Of a stretch of DNA of 64,000 nt, positions 36,084-48,600 are shown piece after piece; the stretch's first letter is position 1, and every line of letters starts with the position of its first letter. Location of the stretch: positions 37,050,001-37,114,000 of the forward strand of contig CM077597.1 in NCBI GenBank assembly GCA_039654915.1, written 5' to 3'. The position numbers and the translations under genes were made by a program. This DNA is from Aquilaria yunnanensis. Taxonomy: Eukaryota > Streptophyta > Magnoliopsida > Malvales > Thymelaeaceae. The notes beneath the pieces were generated by a model, which worked only from the letters and a program-made list of their open reading frames with translations, did not search any database and was not told where the DNA came from.

Positions 36084-37610
36084 ATGCAAGAAGTAAACAC
36101 GGTTGCCACAAGGAGAAGGGAATCACCCCGAAGGCCTCCTACTGAATCTGGGCAACAAAGAAGTGGACAGAATAGAGGGAATTAGAGCCAACAGGGGGCA
36201 CCAAGCCCTGAATTGCCTCAGGTTTGGTTAGAGCTTCAGAGAACCTTAGTTCTAATCAATGAGAACTTAGTAAGACTGATTCAAGCACAATGGCAAGGAG
36301 TCAAAGTAGCTCCAGTAGAACCAATTTAGAATGTACAGCAGTAACCAGAAAAGGATGCTAGGAACACATCTGAATATGTTCCTTCTAGAAGCTTAGAAGA
36401 CACAAATGATGAAACTATTGAGGAGGAAGATGAAGATAGGAGAAATCCAAGAGGAAGAAAACTAAGGTCTGATATTGGTCAGGTATCCAGGACCAATCCC
36501 TCAGTTTATGACCATTCCTCCACTAAAAATAAGATTAAGGATGGCCATGAGACAAGATTTAGAAGAAGGCAGAGAGATCATAGAGAGCATCACCATACTA
36601 AGGGCTCTCACAGATCTAGCAAGCACAGATCAGAGGATCTAGAAGGCCTAGATTGGTCAGACTGTTTGAGAGGTTCCAAGGCCCTATGACGTCCACAGTT
36701 GGATGGAAGAGCTGGGCTAGAGAGAGCTGAGGAGTGGTTAATCTTCATAGAAAGGATGTTTGAGAGAATGCCACTCAGCTCCACCAAGAAAGTGTCACTA
36801 GCTACCTACAATCTGGTAGGTAGTGCAGATATGTGGTGGAGAAACACCAGAGATAGGTATGCTTTCTAGAAGGGGAGAAGACCGGAAAGAGATATTGAGA
36901 TGAGCTCACTAGAGTTCACACAGCTATTCCAGGAGCAGTACATCAGTGATACTATCAAGGATATGAAGCAAGCTGAATTTGAAGCTCTAAGGTAGGACAA
37001 CCTTAGTGTGCTAGAGTATGAGCACCAATTCAATCAGTTGGTGAGGTATGCTCCTAAGTATCATGGACGGGAGGAATTGAAGGCCAAAAGATTTGTCAGA
37101 GGCCTAAAGTCAGACATTAGAAAGGCTGTTGGACCTTTTGGAGCAGTTATATACTATGAAGTAGTGTAGAAAGCTCTATTAGTAGAGCAAGAGGAGTATG
37201 AGACTAAGTACCTTCCTAGTAGACCAAGGGAAAATAGTCAGGCAGGAGGCAAGCAGAAGAAGCAACCACATGCCAAGGGAATTACCAAGAGTTCCCATTT
37301 TGTGGTAAGGGCAGGATAAGGGGAAGTTCCCTGGCCTTAGGTGCCCTAAGTGTAGGACGTTTCATGGAAAGAAACCTTGCTACTTTGATACCCAAGCGTG
37401 TTTAAGATGTGGATCCATGGAACATTGGATCAAAGACTGCCCACAGGATCAAAGGAGGCCAGAAGAACAAAGTCCAGTAATATCTATTGGGATAGGACCT
37501 AGAAGAGTAGCACCAAGGGAGGGACAGTAGAGGCCAGTTCCTCCAGTGCCTCACCCTCTAGTGTAGAGAGCTGGAAGAGTCTTCCAAGCGGAGAGGCCAG
37601 AGGCATCAGA
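36084..37610 (+). pseudogene. A1 gag
   Basis: An ATG at 36084 opens a basic N-terminus (MQEVNTVATRRRESPRR). An acidic stretch (DETIEEEDEDRRN) and an Arg/His-rich linker follow, then the gag core at about 36720-37150 with PLSSTKKVSLATYNLVG and WWRNTRDRYAF. The zinc knuckle CLRCGSMEHWIKDC is intact at about 37399-37440 with CX2CX4HX4C spacing. In-frame stops include TAG near 36182, 36870, 36993-36995 and 37167-37169. The last two recur at the same codons in A3 and A4. Confidence 0.9.
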
Positions 37611-38146
37611 GCAGAGAGGAGCACTAAGAGGTAACATTTACCTTAATGGTATGCCTGTTAGTGTTCTATTTGATACTGGTGCATCTATGTCTGTAGTGTC
37701 TAGGAAATTTTTTAAAGCCATGAAATTGCCTACTGAAATCATGCCTAGGATATCCTTAGTGAAAACAATAGGTAGTCAATGTCTTTTCACTAATGACCTA
37801 GTAAGGATTGTGAGCTAGTAGTGGGAAAGACTAAGGTTATGACTAATCTGCTAGTGTTGGGTATTCATAAGTATGATTTAGTGCTAGGTATGAATTGGCT
37901 TGCTATGCATAACATAAGAATTGATTGTGCTAAGAGGGAAATCACATTGTCTGATGGTGAAGTGCATGCATTAGTGAATTCTAAGGAATTAGTGTATGAA
38001 ATGCATGGCATGGAGCTAGAAGTACTAGATGAGATACCTATGATTTCTGAGCATGATTATTGTTATGCATTGAATCAATTGCACTGTTAAGAAGAAGTAG
38101 ATAGAATACCTGTAGTGAGAGACTTTCCACAAGCTTTCCTAAAGAC
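37611..38146 (+). pseudogene. A1 aspartic protease, frameshifted
   Basis: GNIYLNGMPVSVLFDTGAS holds the active-site Asp-Thr-Gly near 37670. A single-base deletion at about 37800 (CTAGTAAGG against CTAGCTAAGG in A3) shifts the frame. The rest is read at 37821-38090 (VLGMNWLAMHNIRID, LVNSKELVYEMHGME). It ends at a stop near 38088, and the PR-RT linker is shifted again. Role: polyprotein cleavage; here inactive. Confidence 0.9.
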
Positions 38147-38965
38147 TTGCCAGGTATTTCTCCACTAAGGGAAATTGAGTTTGAGATCAAGTTGCAACCA
38201 GGAGCTAGTCCAATATCCATACCTCCTTACCGAATGCCAATCACAGAGATGAATGAGCTCAAGAAACAACTTGATGAACTTCTTGAAAAAGGCTTCATAA
38301 GGCCAAGTGTTTCACCATGGGGAGCTCCTGTTCTCTTTGTGAAGAAGAAGGATGGATCGTTGAGACTATGCATTCACTATAAAAAGCTTAATGCAGTGAC
38401 TATCAAGAACAAGTATCCACTCCCTAGGATTGAGGATCTATTCACTTAACTTAAGGGAGCTAAGATCTTCTCTAAGATAGATTTGAGATCTGGATACTTC
38501 CAATTTAGGGTAAAGGAAGAAGATATTCCTAAGACTGCATTCAGCACCAGATATAGGCATTATGAGTGCACAGTCATGCCATTTGGTTTAACTAATGCCC
38601 TAGCTGCTTTCATGGACATGATGAATTGGGTGTTTAGACCACGTTTGGACAAATTTGCGGTTTTGTTCATTGATGACATCCTAGTGTATTCCAAGGATGA
38701 AAATGAACATGAACATCATCTAAAGATTGTCCTAAAGACTCTACTGGAACATCAGCTTTATGCCAAATTACCTAAGTGTGAATTCCAAATAAGGGAAGTG
38801 TCTTTCCTAGGACACATCACAGATGCACAAGGCCTTAATGCAGACCCTGAAAAGGTCAAGGCAGTGCAAGAGTAGGAAAGACCAAGGATTGTGAAGGAAA
38901 TCAGAAGTTTCCTAGGATTAGCTGATTTGTATCAGGCTTTTCCATGATTGCCTTGGTTCTTACTC
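38147..38965 (+). pseudogene. A1 reverse transcriptase, broken by stops
   Basis: It begins in the linker [19 protein letters not shown], then [34 protein letters not shown] (the usual Asp is His) and [10 protein letters not shown], then a stop at about 38447. The frame continues with [35 protein letters not shown] and the catalytic [10 protein letters not shown] near 38670, with both Asp intact, to [11 protein letters not shown] and a TAG at about 38874. The thumb end (KEIRSFLGLA) follows in the same frame. Confidence 0.93.
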
Positions 38966-39977
38966 ATCTGACCAAGAAGGGTCAAAGATTTGAGTGGACT
39001 AAGAAGTGTGAAAAGGATTTCTGGAGAAGTTTGCTAAGATGTATATCCAAGAGAAAGTGAGGTTACATGGAATACCATATTCCATTGTATCTGATAGAGA
39101 TCCAAGATTTCCAACTCAATTTTGGAGTGCTTTTCATAAAGCACTAGGAACCAAAATCCACCTAAGTACTGCTTATCATCCTTAGACAGATGGGCAATCT
39201 GAAAGAGTGATATAGATACTGGAAGACATGCTCAGGAGCTATGTGTTGCATTTCAAATGTGAATAGGACCAACACTTGCCATTGGTTGAATTCTCAAATA
39301 ACAATAGTTACCAAAGCACCATTGGCATGGCACCTTATAAAGCATTATATGGAAGAAGGTGCATGACACCCCACTATTGGGTGGAAACCTCAGACAAGCT
39401 AGAGTTGGGTCCCAAAATTATTGAAGAGACTACTGCCAAAATCAAGAAAATTCAAGAGAGATTAAAGGCAGCCAATGAAAGGACCAGCCTATTTGAACAA
39501 AAGAAGGAGAGACTTGAAATTTGAAGCTGTGACAATGTTTGGCTGAAAATTGCACCAACCAAAGGCACTGTCAGATTTGGCAGAAGAACCAAGTTAGCTA
39601 AAAGATACATAGGTCCTTATGAGATATTGGACAGAGTTGGCAAGGTAGCATACAGGTTAGCAATACTGCCAAGCATGTCAAGTGTTCATAATGTTTTTTA
39701 CATCAGTATGCTTAAGAAGTGTCTATTGCACACAAAGCATTCTATTGTCGTGGAAGACATACAGTTGGAACCCAAGTTGACATATGAAGAGAAACCAATA
39801 GCTATCTTAGCCAAGGATACCAAAAGGTTAAGAAACAAACTTATTCTCATGGTTAAAGTTCAGTGGTCACACCACTCTGAAAGAGAAGCAACCTGGAAAA
39901 CTGAAAAAGACCTCATGGAAAGGTATCCTGAAGAATACTCGAACCTAAAGGCTATTTTGGAGGACCAAAATTTTTAA
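38966..39977 (+). pseudogene. A1 integrase and chromodomain; RNase H and integrase N-part deleted
   Basis: After the first residues of the RT-RNase H connection (TKKCEKDFW) the sequence jumps at GGAG near 39022-39025 to the integrase core at KFAKMYIQEKVRLHG. RNase H, the zinc finger and the first catalytic Asp are missing. The core retains SDRDPRF (second Asp, near 39100) and TDGQSERVI (Glu, near 39200), with stops at about 39184 and 39212. The C-terminal domain is at 39530-39730 and the chromodomain at 39840-39977 (LRNKLILMVKVQWSHHSERE, TWKTEKDLMERYPEEY). The end matches A3 and the tail before the A1 LTR. Confidence 0.92.
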
Positions 39978-39989
39978 AGGGGGGAGGAT
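39976..39989 (+). promoter_or_regulatory. Polypurine tract, A1
   Basis: AAAGGGGGGAGGAT immediately before the 3' LTR start; same form as at 33283-33295 and 62087-62099. Confidence 0.88.
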
Positions 39990-42648
39990 TGTTACCACCA
40001 CACAAAAAAGGGAGAATTACAAGTGTGTAATAATGGCTAAAAACTGTTATATTGTGTAATTCTCACCATAGTGATTGAAGTGTGGGGGGGGGGGGGTAAA
40101 AGGAATGATCAACACCTCCTTAAAAGTGTTTCAAGTTGGTAACTTGGCCCCCAAGAAAAGCCTTAAGGATTGCTTGTTTGTCAAGTAACCTATGGACTTT
40201 TTTGTAAGGTTTTGGAAAGTTGGGTACTCAATTGCAAAACTTTCACAAAAGAACTTTGGAGAGTTGTGGGAACGATATGAATGGTATGGAAACAAATTTT
40301 GGAGGCTGAATTGAATAAAAGAAACAAAATCCATTATTCAACAACCTAGGACAACTAAGTGTACAATTGTTCACAAAAATAACTTAAGGATGGGTTGATT
40401 TTTGACAATAGTCAAAGGTGGCCATTTCTACCATTATCCCAGCCTTTTATTTCCAGGTTCTAAGGTAAAAAAGGTGGGCTAAAGAAGTAAAAAAAAGTGG
40501 GCTAAAGATTAGCCAAAAATTCTTTGCTTAAGACATACTTACAGTGACCTAAGTGAAGATTAAGGTTAAACTAACCAAGGCAAGTAAAACATCTTGATTT
40601 CTTGCCATTTCTTGGCCATTTTCATCCCCCATGAGGCTCAACCTATTTCTTATCCCCTCCATTAGCTTTCATAGCCACCATAGCTCAAGCTCTCAAGAAA
40701 TCACAAAGGAAAGCAACTGGATGCACCAAGAACAAGAAAAACACCTAGTTTTCGGGTTTACAAAAGGTTTATTGGATTTCCACCAAAAGGTAGGGGTTTT
40801 AACTAGCTTTCATTGCTATTTATTATTCAATACTAATGCCCAAACATCCATAAATCTAAGACCCTAAGCTTGGAAGAGAGCCAAGAGCTTGATGAACCAA
40901 GTTTAGGTTAAGGGGGAAATCGCACCAAGGGTTTCGGCCCTACAGCTTTAGTGCTCTGTTATTGCAGTGCAATTAAGGGTTTTCTAAAGTTTCTTGGATT
41001 TTTATTGTATTTCCAAACATCCATGAAGCTAAGACCATGCTTTAAAGAGATCAAAAAAGCTCAAGGAACCAAGTATGGGTTAAGGGGAAAGAAGCATGGC
41101 AAGGTTTCAGCCTTAGTGTTACCATGCTAAAATGGCAGCAAGAAAGAAGGGTTTCTAGAGCCCAAGTTAGTACTAACTAAGACCTAAAAGACTCCTAAGT
41201 CAAATAAAAAGCTTGAGGAGGGCTGCCATAGTGTTTCTAAAATGATGTGTTCTTGTTTTAATTGAATCATTATGGACTAACCTTAATGTGTTATTGCTGC
41301 CAGCATTTTATATGTTTGATGCTTTGTTTGTTTGTGAATTTGGATGTGTATATTTGTGTGTTTGTATTGTATTTTTGTGTTTTAGTGTCTTTTTATTTTA
41401 GGTACATGGCTGAAGATTGAAGATTTTATTGATAAGCCCTTACTAAGTTTCATTCAAGAAACTTACCCCCTTTCTATCCATTTCAAGAGCACCTGAAAGA
41501 GAACATTCAGATTAATAGTTTTCATTTGAATTTCTCTGTAAAATTTCAGGTACATGAACTTCCATGTGTCTATCTATGATCTGGAAATTTTGGTGATTTT
41601 AGGAGCACATTTGGTATTTTTAATGGTGGCACTTATTGTGTTGTGCAGCAGCTGTCCAGCATCCTGTTCTGGAGTCCATTGTGTCTCAGGCACTCCTGTA
41701 ACTTTTGTGTGTTTTTAGCTAAGTTAAGACCATTTTGTAGTGCATGTATGTATGTAAATGTAGTGTATGTAAAATGAGACAAGTGTGTGAACATTTGAGT
41801 AATGTTTTGGCTATGTAAGTGATGTGGTGCAAAGCTGCCTAAGTGTGAATGATGGGCTGTTTACTTGGAAATTCTGTTTTGGCAACATAAAGTTCTTAAA
41901 AGAAAGGTAATATATTTCCTATGTGTAATGGACATATATGGAGTAGCCTTGGAGGGCTTTCCCCTTGAAGTGTATGCACAATTATGAAATTTTGTATGGG
42001 CAAAATGGTCATAAAGTAACCAGAATTTTGACTATGCACTTAAAGTTATATATCTGGCTGTGTAGAAGGAATCTTGGTATGAAATTTTGACCACACCTAG
42101 AGGACATATAGAGGGCTAAGTGGGCTTCAAAATTTCTAGATTTATAGCCCTGTAGCCAGAGATATGACGTTGTAAATTTGGCTAAGTTACTGTTCATTTG
42201 GTCAGAATTTTGTAACTAACTTAAAAAATCCATAACTTGGTCCATAGGTGGATTATTGATGTAAAAAAAATTCCTTGGTTTGCTCTAAGTCTCTAATTGA
42301 TAATGGAACAAATAAAATAGGGCAGTATGTGGCTTGAATGATACAGTTTATTAACGGAAGTTACAGGTGCAGTAGCTAGTCACTAGAACTTAAGAAGATT
42401 GCCTAATGTGTGGAAGCCAAAACTAAAACTTGTGCTAGTGTTTTCTTTCTTAGATGCCATAGTGTGCATAAATTTAAATATTTATGTCATGGTTAGACCA
42501 ATATGCATGTATTTACATAGTGCTCAAGAGGGTTACTTGAGTATGTACACTAGGGGTGTTGTTCTGATGACCTACAGGACACACCAAACCTGGGAGTTTA
42601 AATGCACAGTTTTGGCACCATAATTGGACTACCCTAGAGTGGGTAACA
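39990..42648 (+). repeat. A1 3' LTR (2659 bp)
   Basis: It starts TGTTACCACCAC and ends GTGGGTAACA. It aligns with 33296-35932, with a 13-G run at 40084-40096 where the partner has a short GTGGGG. The hairpin is at 41444-41465. It abuts a minus-strand A2 LTR piece at 42649, so it lies at the right end of the A1 insertion. Confidence 0.92.
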
Positions 42649-43638
42649 AATTGGCCTTATTTAGTACTAACTTGGGCTCTAGAAACCCTGTAAACGCTGC
42701 CATCTTAGTGCATGAAAACAGTAAGGCTTGAACCTTGTTCATGCATTCCCCCTTAACCCATACTTGGTTCCTTGAGCTCTTTGCTCTCTTCCAAGCATGG
42801 TCTTAGCTTCATGGATGCTTGATAATCATCTTAGAATAGTAAAAAACCATGAGACATAAAGAAATAACGCTTACCTAAGCTGTGAAAGCTGAAAATAGCA
42901 AAGGAAGCTCAATAAACCCGAAAACTAGGGTTTTTCTCTGTCCTGTTGAATCCGATTGCTTTTCATTGTGTTTTATTGGGAGATTGAGCTATGGTGGCTA
43001 TGGAAGGTTTTAGAGATGCTAATGGAGGAACTCTGGCCGGTGAGGGCTGAAAATGTCCAAGGAAAGGTAAAGAAATCAAGATATTTACTTGACTTGACTA
43101 GTTTAACCTTGATCTCCACTTAGGTCACTATAAGTATGTCTTAAGCAAATGCTTTTTGGCTAATCTTTAGCCCACCTTTTTTACCTTATAACCTAGAAAT
43201 AAAAGGCTGGGATAATACTAGAAATGGCTATCTTTGACTCATATAAAAAATCATCCCACCCTTGAGTTATTTTTGTGAACAATTGTAAACCTAGTTGTTG
43301 TAGGTTCTTGAACAGTAGCCTTTGCTTGCTTTATTCAATTTAGCATCCACAAATTTCTTCGATACCAATCAAATCCTTCCAAAATCTCTTCTTTAGAGTT
43401 GTTCAATTGAGTACTCAAATCTTGAAATCTTGCAATAACACCCATAAATTACTTGTAAAATAAGCAATCCTCTAGGGCTTCCTTTAGTACCAAGTAACCA
43501 TTGTAATCTCTTAAGGAGGTGTAGATTATTCACTTTACCCCTCACATTTCATTCACTGTGGTGAAAATTATGCTATATAATGGTTTATAACCATTATGCC
43601 TTTATACTGTAATTTTCCCATTCGTTAAGATGCTAACA
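42649..43638 (-). repeat. A2 LTR, first about 1 kb, minus strand
   Basis: On the minus strand it starts TGTTAGCATC at 43638 and matches the first kilobase of the solo A2 LTR (30407 onward). Its remainder was cut off by the right end of A1. The right flank enters family C pol at 43639. Confidence 0.87.
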
Positions 43639-45565
43639 AATAAACCCTTTGAGGTTTATACATATGCATCTATTTTGAGATTATGATGTGTATTGATGCA
43701 AGAAAAACAAGCCATAGTTTATGGATCAAGTCAATTGAGACCACATGAGAAAAACTATACCATGTATGATCTAGAACATGCAACTGTGATTTTTTTCTTA
43801 AAACTGTGGAGACATTACCTACTAGGTAATAAGTTCCAGATCTTCACCAATCATAAAAGTCTCAAATATCTATTTACTCAAAAGGAGTTGAATATGAGAT
43901 AGAGAATATGGCTTGAATACCTTAAAGATTTTGACTGTAGCTTTGAGTACATTAAAGGCAAAGCCAACAAAGTGGCTGATGCTTTCAGCAAGAAATACAT
44001 AGGTATCTTAGGGCATGGAGAAGAAAAATCAAATGAATATAATATCCTAACTTGTTTGGCTAACAAATGGCTAGAGTGGGAGAAAGCCCAATTAAAAGTA
44101 GTAACTATTCAATCAACTTGGAAAGATAAAATATTGAAGGCATAACAGCAGGGTGACGACCTTACCAAAATGTTTGGGCAGAGACAACGAAAGTTTTTCC
44201 AAGGGTTCTCTTATAGGCATGGATTGTTATACTTCCAAGACAAAATTTATGTACCCTAAGGGTGCAAACTAAGAGAACAAATTCTAAAGGAAGCCCATTC
44301 TAGTAAGATGAACATACATCTTGGTACCATGAAAGTGTACCAGTATCTAAAAGGACAATTCTAGTGGCCAAATATGAAAAGAGAAATTCATACATTTGTG
44401 TCAAATTGTGTGGTTTGCCAACAAGTAAAAGTTGAGCATCAGAAACCAAGGCAAGTTGCAGAGTTTGCCAACACCTAAAAGAAAATGGGGATCCGCATCT
44501 ATGGACTTCCTGGTAACCATGCGTATGACAAAAAGAAAGAAAGATACCATCTGGGTAATTGTGAATAGACTTACAAAGTTAGCATACTTTTTACCCATTA
44601 ATCTTACAAATCCTTTGGATTGGCTAGCACAGCTGTACATTAAAGAAATAGTGAGATTTGTAGCATCCCAGATGATATACTTTTAGGTAGAGAGCTAAGA
44701 TTTGTGTCTAGATTTTGGAAATCACTACATCAGGCACTAGGTACTCAACTGAAACTAAGTTCAGCTTACCACCCCCAGAATGATGGAGAAATTGAAAGAA
44801 TGATACAGATCCTGAAAGATATGTTAAGGTGCCATGTGTTGGACTTTAAAGGAGAATGGGATCAACCTACTACCCCTGATAGAATTCTCCTACAACAATA
44901 GTTATCACTTAGTGATAAGAATGGCACCTTATGAAGCTCTGTATGGAAGGAGGTGTGTTACACCTCACTGTTGGTAGGATCCTAAGGATGTAGTTAAAAT
45001 AGGATGAGAATTGATCGAAGATACCACTAAAAAGATCAAAATAATCAAAGAAATGATAAAGGCTACTAGTGATAGAGAGCAAGCCTATGCCAATCGAAGA
45101 AGGATAAGAGGCTTAGTGTCTAAGTAGGAGACTATGTGTGGATTAAATTTTCTCCTATGAAAGGATTTATGAGATTTGGGAAGAAAGGAAAGCTAGCCTA
45201 AATCTATTGGACCCATTTCCAATAGTGGCTATGATTGGTAATGTGGTATATAAGCTAGAGTTACCTTTAGAATTGGGTCATATATACTTTTCTTGTTAGT
45301 ATGTTTAAAAAATACCTATCTGACCTACAACAAGCTATACCAACTTCTAACATCTCAATAACTCTTAACCTCTCTTCTGAAAAGGAACCTATGAAGATTC
45401 TGGCTAAGGATGTGAGAAAGTTAAGGAGTAAATGGATAAACATGGAGTAGGTCCAATGGTCCCACCATTCTGAACAAGAAGCCACTTGGGAAATAGAGGG
45501 TAAAATGCTCATAAGGTACCAAAGGCAATTCCTTACATTGCTTGAGAATTTGGAGGACTAAATTC
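43639..45565 (+). pseudogene. Family C RNase H, integrase and chromodomain (C2)
   Basis: It opens in RNase H (KPFEVYTYASILRL; the catalytic Asp of the usual YTDAS is Tyr-Ala here), then RPHEKNYTMYDLEHATVIFF, FQIFTNHKSLKYLFT and ADAFSKK. The integrase zinc finger at about 44300-44430 keeps both Cys (CVVCQQ). Core fragments run to about 44880, with SAYHPQNDGEIERMIQILK holding the Glu; the second catalytic region reads LGRELRF with Asp lost. The chromodomain is at about 45400-45510. Many stops. This uninterrupted copy shows how the array at 1-5138 is built. Confidence 0.88.
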
Positions 45566-45580
45566 TTTAAGAGGGAGGAA
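45566..45580 (+). promoter_or_regulatory. Polypurine tract, C2
   Basis: TTTAAGAGGGAGGAA just before the LTR start TGTCATTCC at 45581. Confidence 0.8.
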
Positions 45581-48043
45581 TGTCATTCCTATGACTTGTA
45601 TATGCCTTGGGCTATAATGAGATGTACAAATAAAGTACATTATATGAATATATGATCAATGCAAGTCATAAGCATGGCAGTAAGGGCTGCATAGTGTGAG
45701 TCATGAGTGTGCCCTAGAGACACTTTGTTTGAACTTTAGGTGGAATATGATGGAAGATGGCATAATGGTGAGCCAAATAAGCTTATGTTTGAATGGTAAG
45801 TGGATTGCAAGGATGACACTCAATACAAAGCACAAAATCGGCTAAAAAGGTAGTAAGCAAAGTGCTTTAAACCAAGGCTAAAAAAGGGAGACTCTTAAGC
45901 ACACCCCAGTGTGCCCATATGTGAACTTAGGGGTTCTGAAGCCAAAAAGACTAAGGGACATTGTATAAGTACAAGGCCTAAGGTGGTGATATTAATGAAG
46001 GAAGCCCACCAAGCTAAAAAATGTGGTGGACTAATGGAAACTTACCAAGACACTGGAGTGCGCTAGAGCACTCTTAAGTGCACATTTATGTATGACTATG
46101 TGCTTATGAGGACTCTAAAGTCTACTGCCTTGAAAGGCATTGTATGAGAATGATACCTATCTTCTAAATGACAATGGGAGCTATAGTGTGGGCCACTAAA
46201 AGGTAAGAAACACCAAGGAACCGTGGAGACACCTCAAGAGACACTAAAGTGCTCTTAGATGCACTCTTAAGTGGACTTATGTTCAATGGAAAATTTGAGG
46301 GCTTAATTGGAAAAATAATTGCCATAGTGCGTGCTTAAAATGTGCCACTTGAAAAGCTAAGGAATAAAAAATAGATTCAAAAAAGGATTGAGCTACTTGG
46401 AAGAAGGTTTCACCAAGAAACAATTAAAAATCTGTGGCAGCTTGGACAAATTGGGCCACTACTTGAATTAAGTTCTTTGTGGCTGCTTCAATGCCATCTC
46501 CTTGCTATTTCTTGGAAGCTTCATCAGCTCAATAAGTCAAGCTAAGATCCTACCAAAGATTGAGACAAAAGGAGAACAAATCAAAGGCTAACCCAGAGAA
46601 TTACTTGGAAACTAAGTCATTCGGCCATTCTAGTTACCTAGACATTAAAGGAAAATTCCTTGAAAATTCCAAGTAGGTTTCTAGCAATATTTACTACCCA
46701 ATACCATGTACTAAGCCCTACCAATGACTAGCAAAAAGAAGGGAAAGAAAGGAGAGCAACAAGGTGACTAAACTAATTCAAGAAAATCTTGGTAGCTTGA
46801 CTTTGGTCATTTGGCCACCACCTACTTCTATGCCTTCTAAAGAAAGCTTCCTTATGGCTACATAGCTATTTCTTGGCTATTTCCTACTCATTTACACCCT
46901 AAAAATATAGTAAACATGAGCTAATAATAGTTAGATACCGAAACATAAGCAAGAAGCCAAAAGACAACACGAGTTAGCCAAAATCGATGCTAAACTAGCA
47001 CACCGTCTTTAGTACCATTCGTGAGCTACCTTCTTCTTCCTTTGTTCTTCATTTCTTAGCATCATCTACTTGGCCATACCTTTTCCTAAGTACCCTTAAG
47101 TTGCTAGAAAGAAAAGAAGAGAAGGATGAAAAGAAGGTGAATATGAGACAAGGTCAAGCAAGACTAGCCCTTGGTGTCACCTATGTTGGTGCTTATGATT
47201 ATGAAAGTGTGATCAAGCTTCTTTGCTGCCTCTTTGACCATAGGTGAGGCCTAATATGAGGATTGTTGTTGCATATTTTGAAGGGAAAATGCTACCCTAG
47301 GTGATGGCTAAAGCCAAAGGAACCTAGAGGCTATGTTAATGGGCTATGTGTGCATAAAGCACCATGGTAAGCTAGCTAGTTAGCTTTCAGCAAGCATAGG
47401 ATTTTTGTTCAAGTTGGTCCAAGCTTGACCAATAACTTAGAGATCTATGATAAATGAACTTAATCAAAATGATCACATAAAGAATCTACCAAGAAATCAT
47501 GCTTGCTATGTTAAGGAAACCCTTTGTACGAGGCATGTGTGTTTGTATGCTTCTTTATTTCCATGTGTGTACCGATCCCTTTATTACTTCTATATGTATT
47601 ATATATTATGTTGAACTTGTTTTTTCTTGTGCCTTTTATGTCTTTCGATGCAGGTTAATAAGGAAGCTTGGAGTTTTTAAGCATATCAGTGTTTTAAATG
47701 TTGAATAAGGCACAAGGTGCTATTTGGGTTCTTCACTGAGTACCTATATACTCATGCCCTCTTTTGCCCATTTTAGGTAAAGAAGTGGAGGACTAAAGAG
47801 CTTTGGAACCTCTAAAGGAAATCTATGTATAGAGAGGTATACTTTATCAATTATGGCTTATGAAAAGGAAGCATGGAAAGTTCATCAATTTAAACTGATG
47901 ATTGTGTTTCTATTCTCGTGATTGTAGGCCCTGATGGCTGCCGTGGGACTTCCTATTTTTGGCTCAATCTTGGTATGGTCTAGGACCAAAAGGGTTGTGA
48001 GAAATTTGTCACCAAAGTGCCAAGTTAAAGTAGAAGTTATAGT
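45581..48043 (+). repeat. Family C LTR, copy 2, 3'-truncated
   Basis: It aligns with 5155 to about 7605 of the first copy. It includes TTTCGATGCAG (acceptor-like, 47654) and the hairpin 47737-47754 with one mismatch. It stops near 48043, before the last about 590 bp and the primer-binding site, where minus-strand A5 protease begins. Confidence 0.85.
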
Positions 48044-48600
48044 GACACGGCCGTCCTTTGGAAAGACTTGTAAATAGTCTTTCACTATAGGTATCCTACT
48101 AACTTCTTCCTCAATTTCAACATCATTCAATGCATTGTATTCATCTTTAGAAAGCACATCAATCTCATCTAACACTTCTAGTTCCATGCCATGCATTTCA
48201 TGCACTAATTCTTTAGAATTCACTAATGCATGCACTTCATTACTAGGCAATGTGATTTCTCTTTTGGCACAATTAATCTTTATACCATACATAGCCAACC
48301 AATTCATACCCAGAATAATATCATATTGTGGAATATTCAACACTAGCAGATCAGTCATAATCTTAGTCTTTCCTACTTCTAGCTCACAGTTCTTAGCTAG
48401 TTCATTAATGAAAAGACATTGACTACCTGTTGTTCTTATTAATGATATGTTAGGAATGAATTCAATAGGCAATTTCATAGATTCAGTTGACTTCCTAGCC
48501 ACAATGGACATTGAGGCACCAGTATCAAACAATGCACTAACATGCACACCATTTAAATAAATGTTACCTTTAAGTGCCCGTTGTTGGGATGTCTTCCCTT
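48044..48600 (-). pseudogene. A5 aspartic protease, 3' end cut
   Basis: Minus-strand reading gives VSALFDTGASMSIVARKSTE (active-site Asp-Thr-Gly intact), SLIRTTGSQCLFINELAKNC, DIILGMNWLAMYGIKINCAK, LVNSKELVHEMHGMELEVLD and IPIVKDYLQVFPKD. Protease homology ends near 48050. The open frame runs on to 47885, but those codons are antisense to the family C LTR. RT and all of the rest of pol are absent. It is more diverged from A1, A3 and A4 than they are from each other. Confidence 0.9.
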
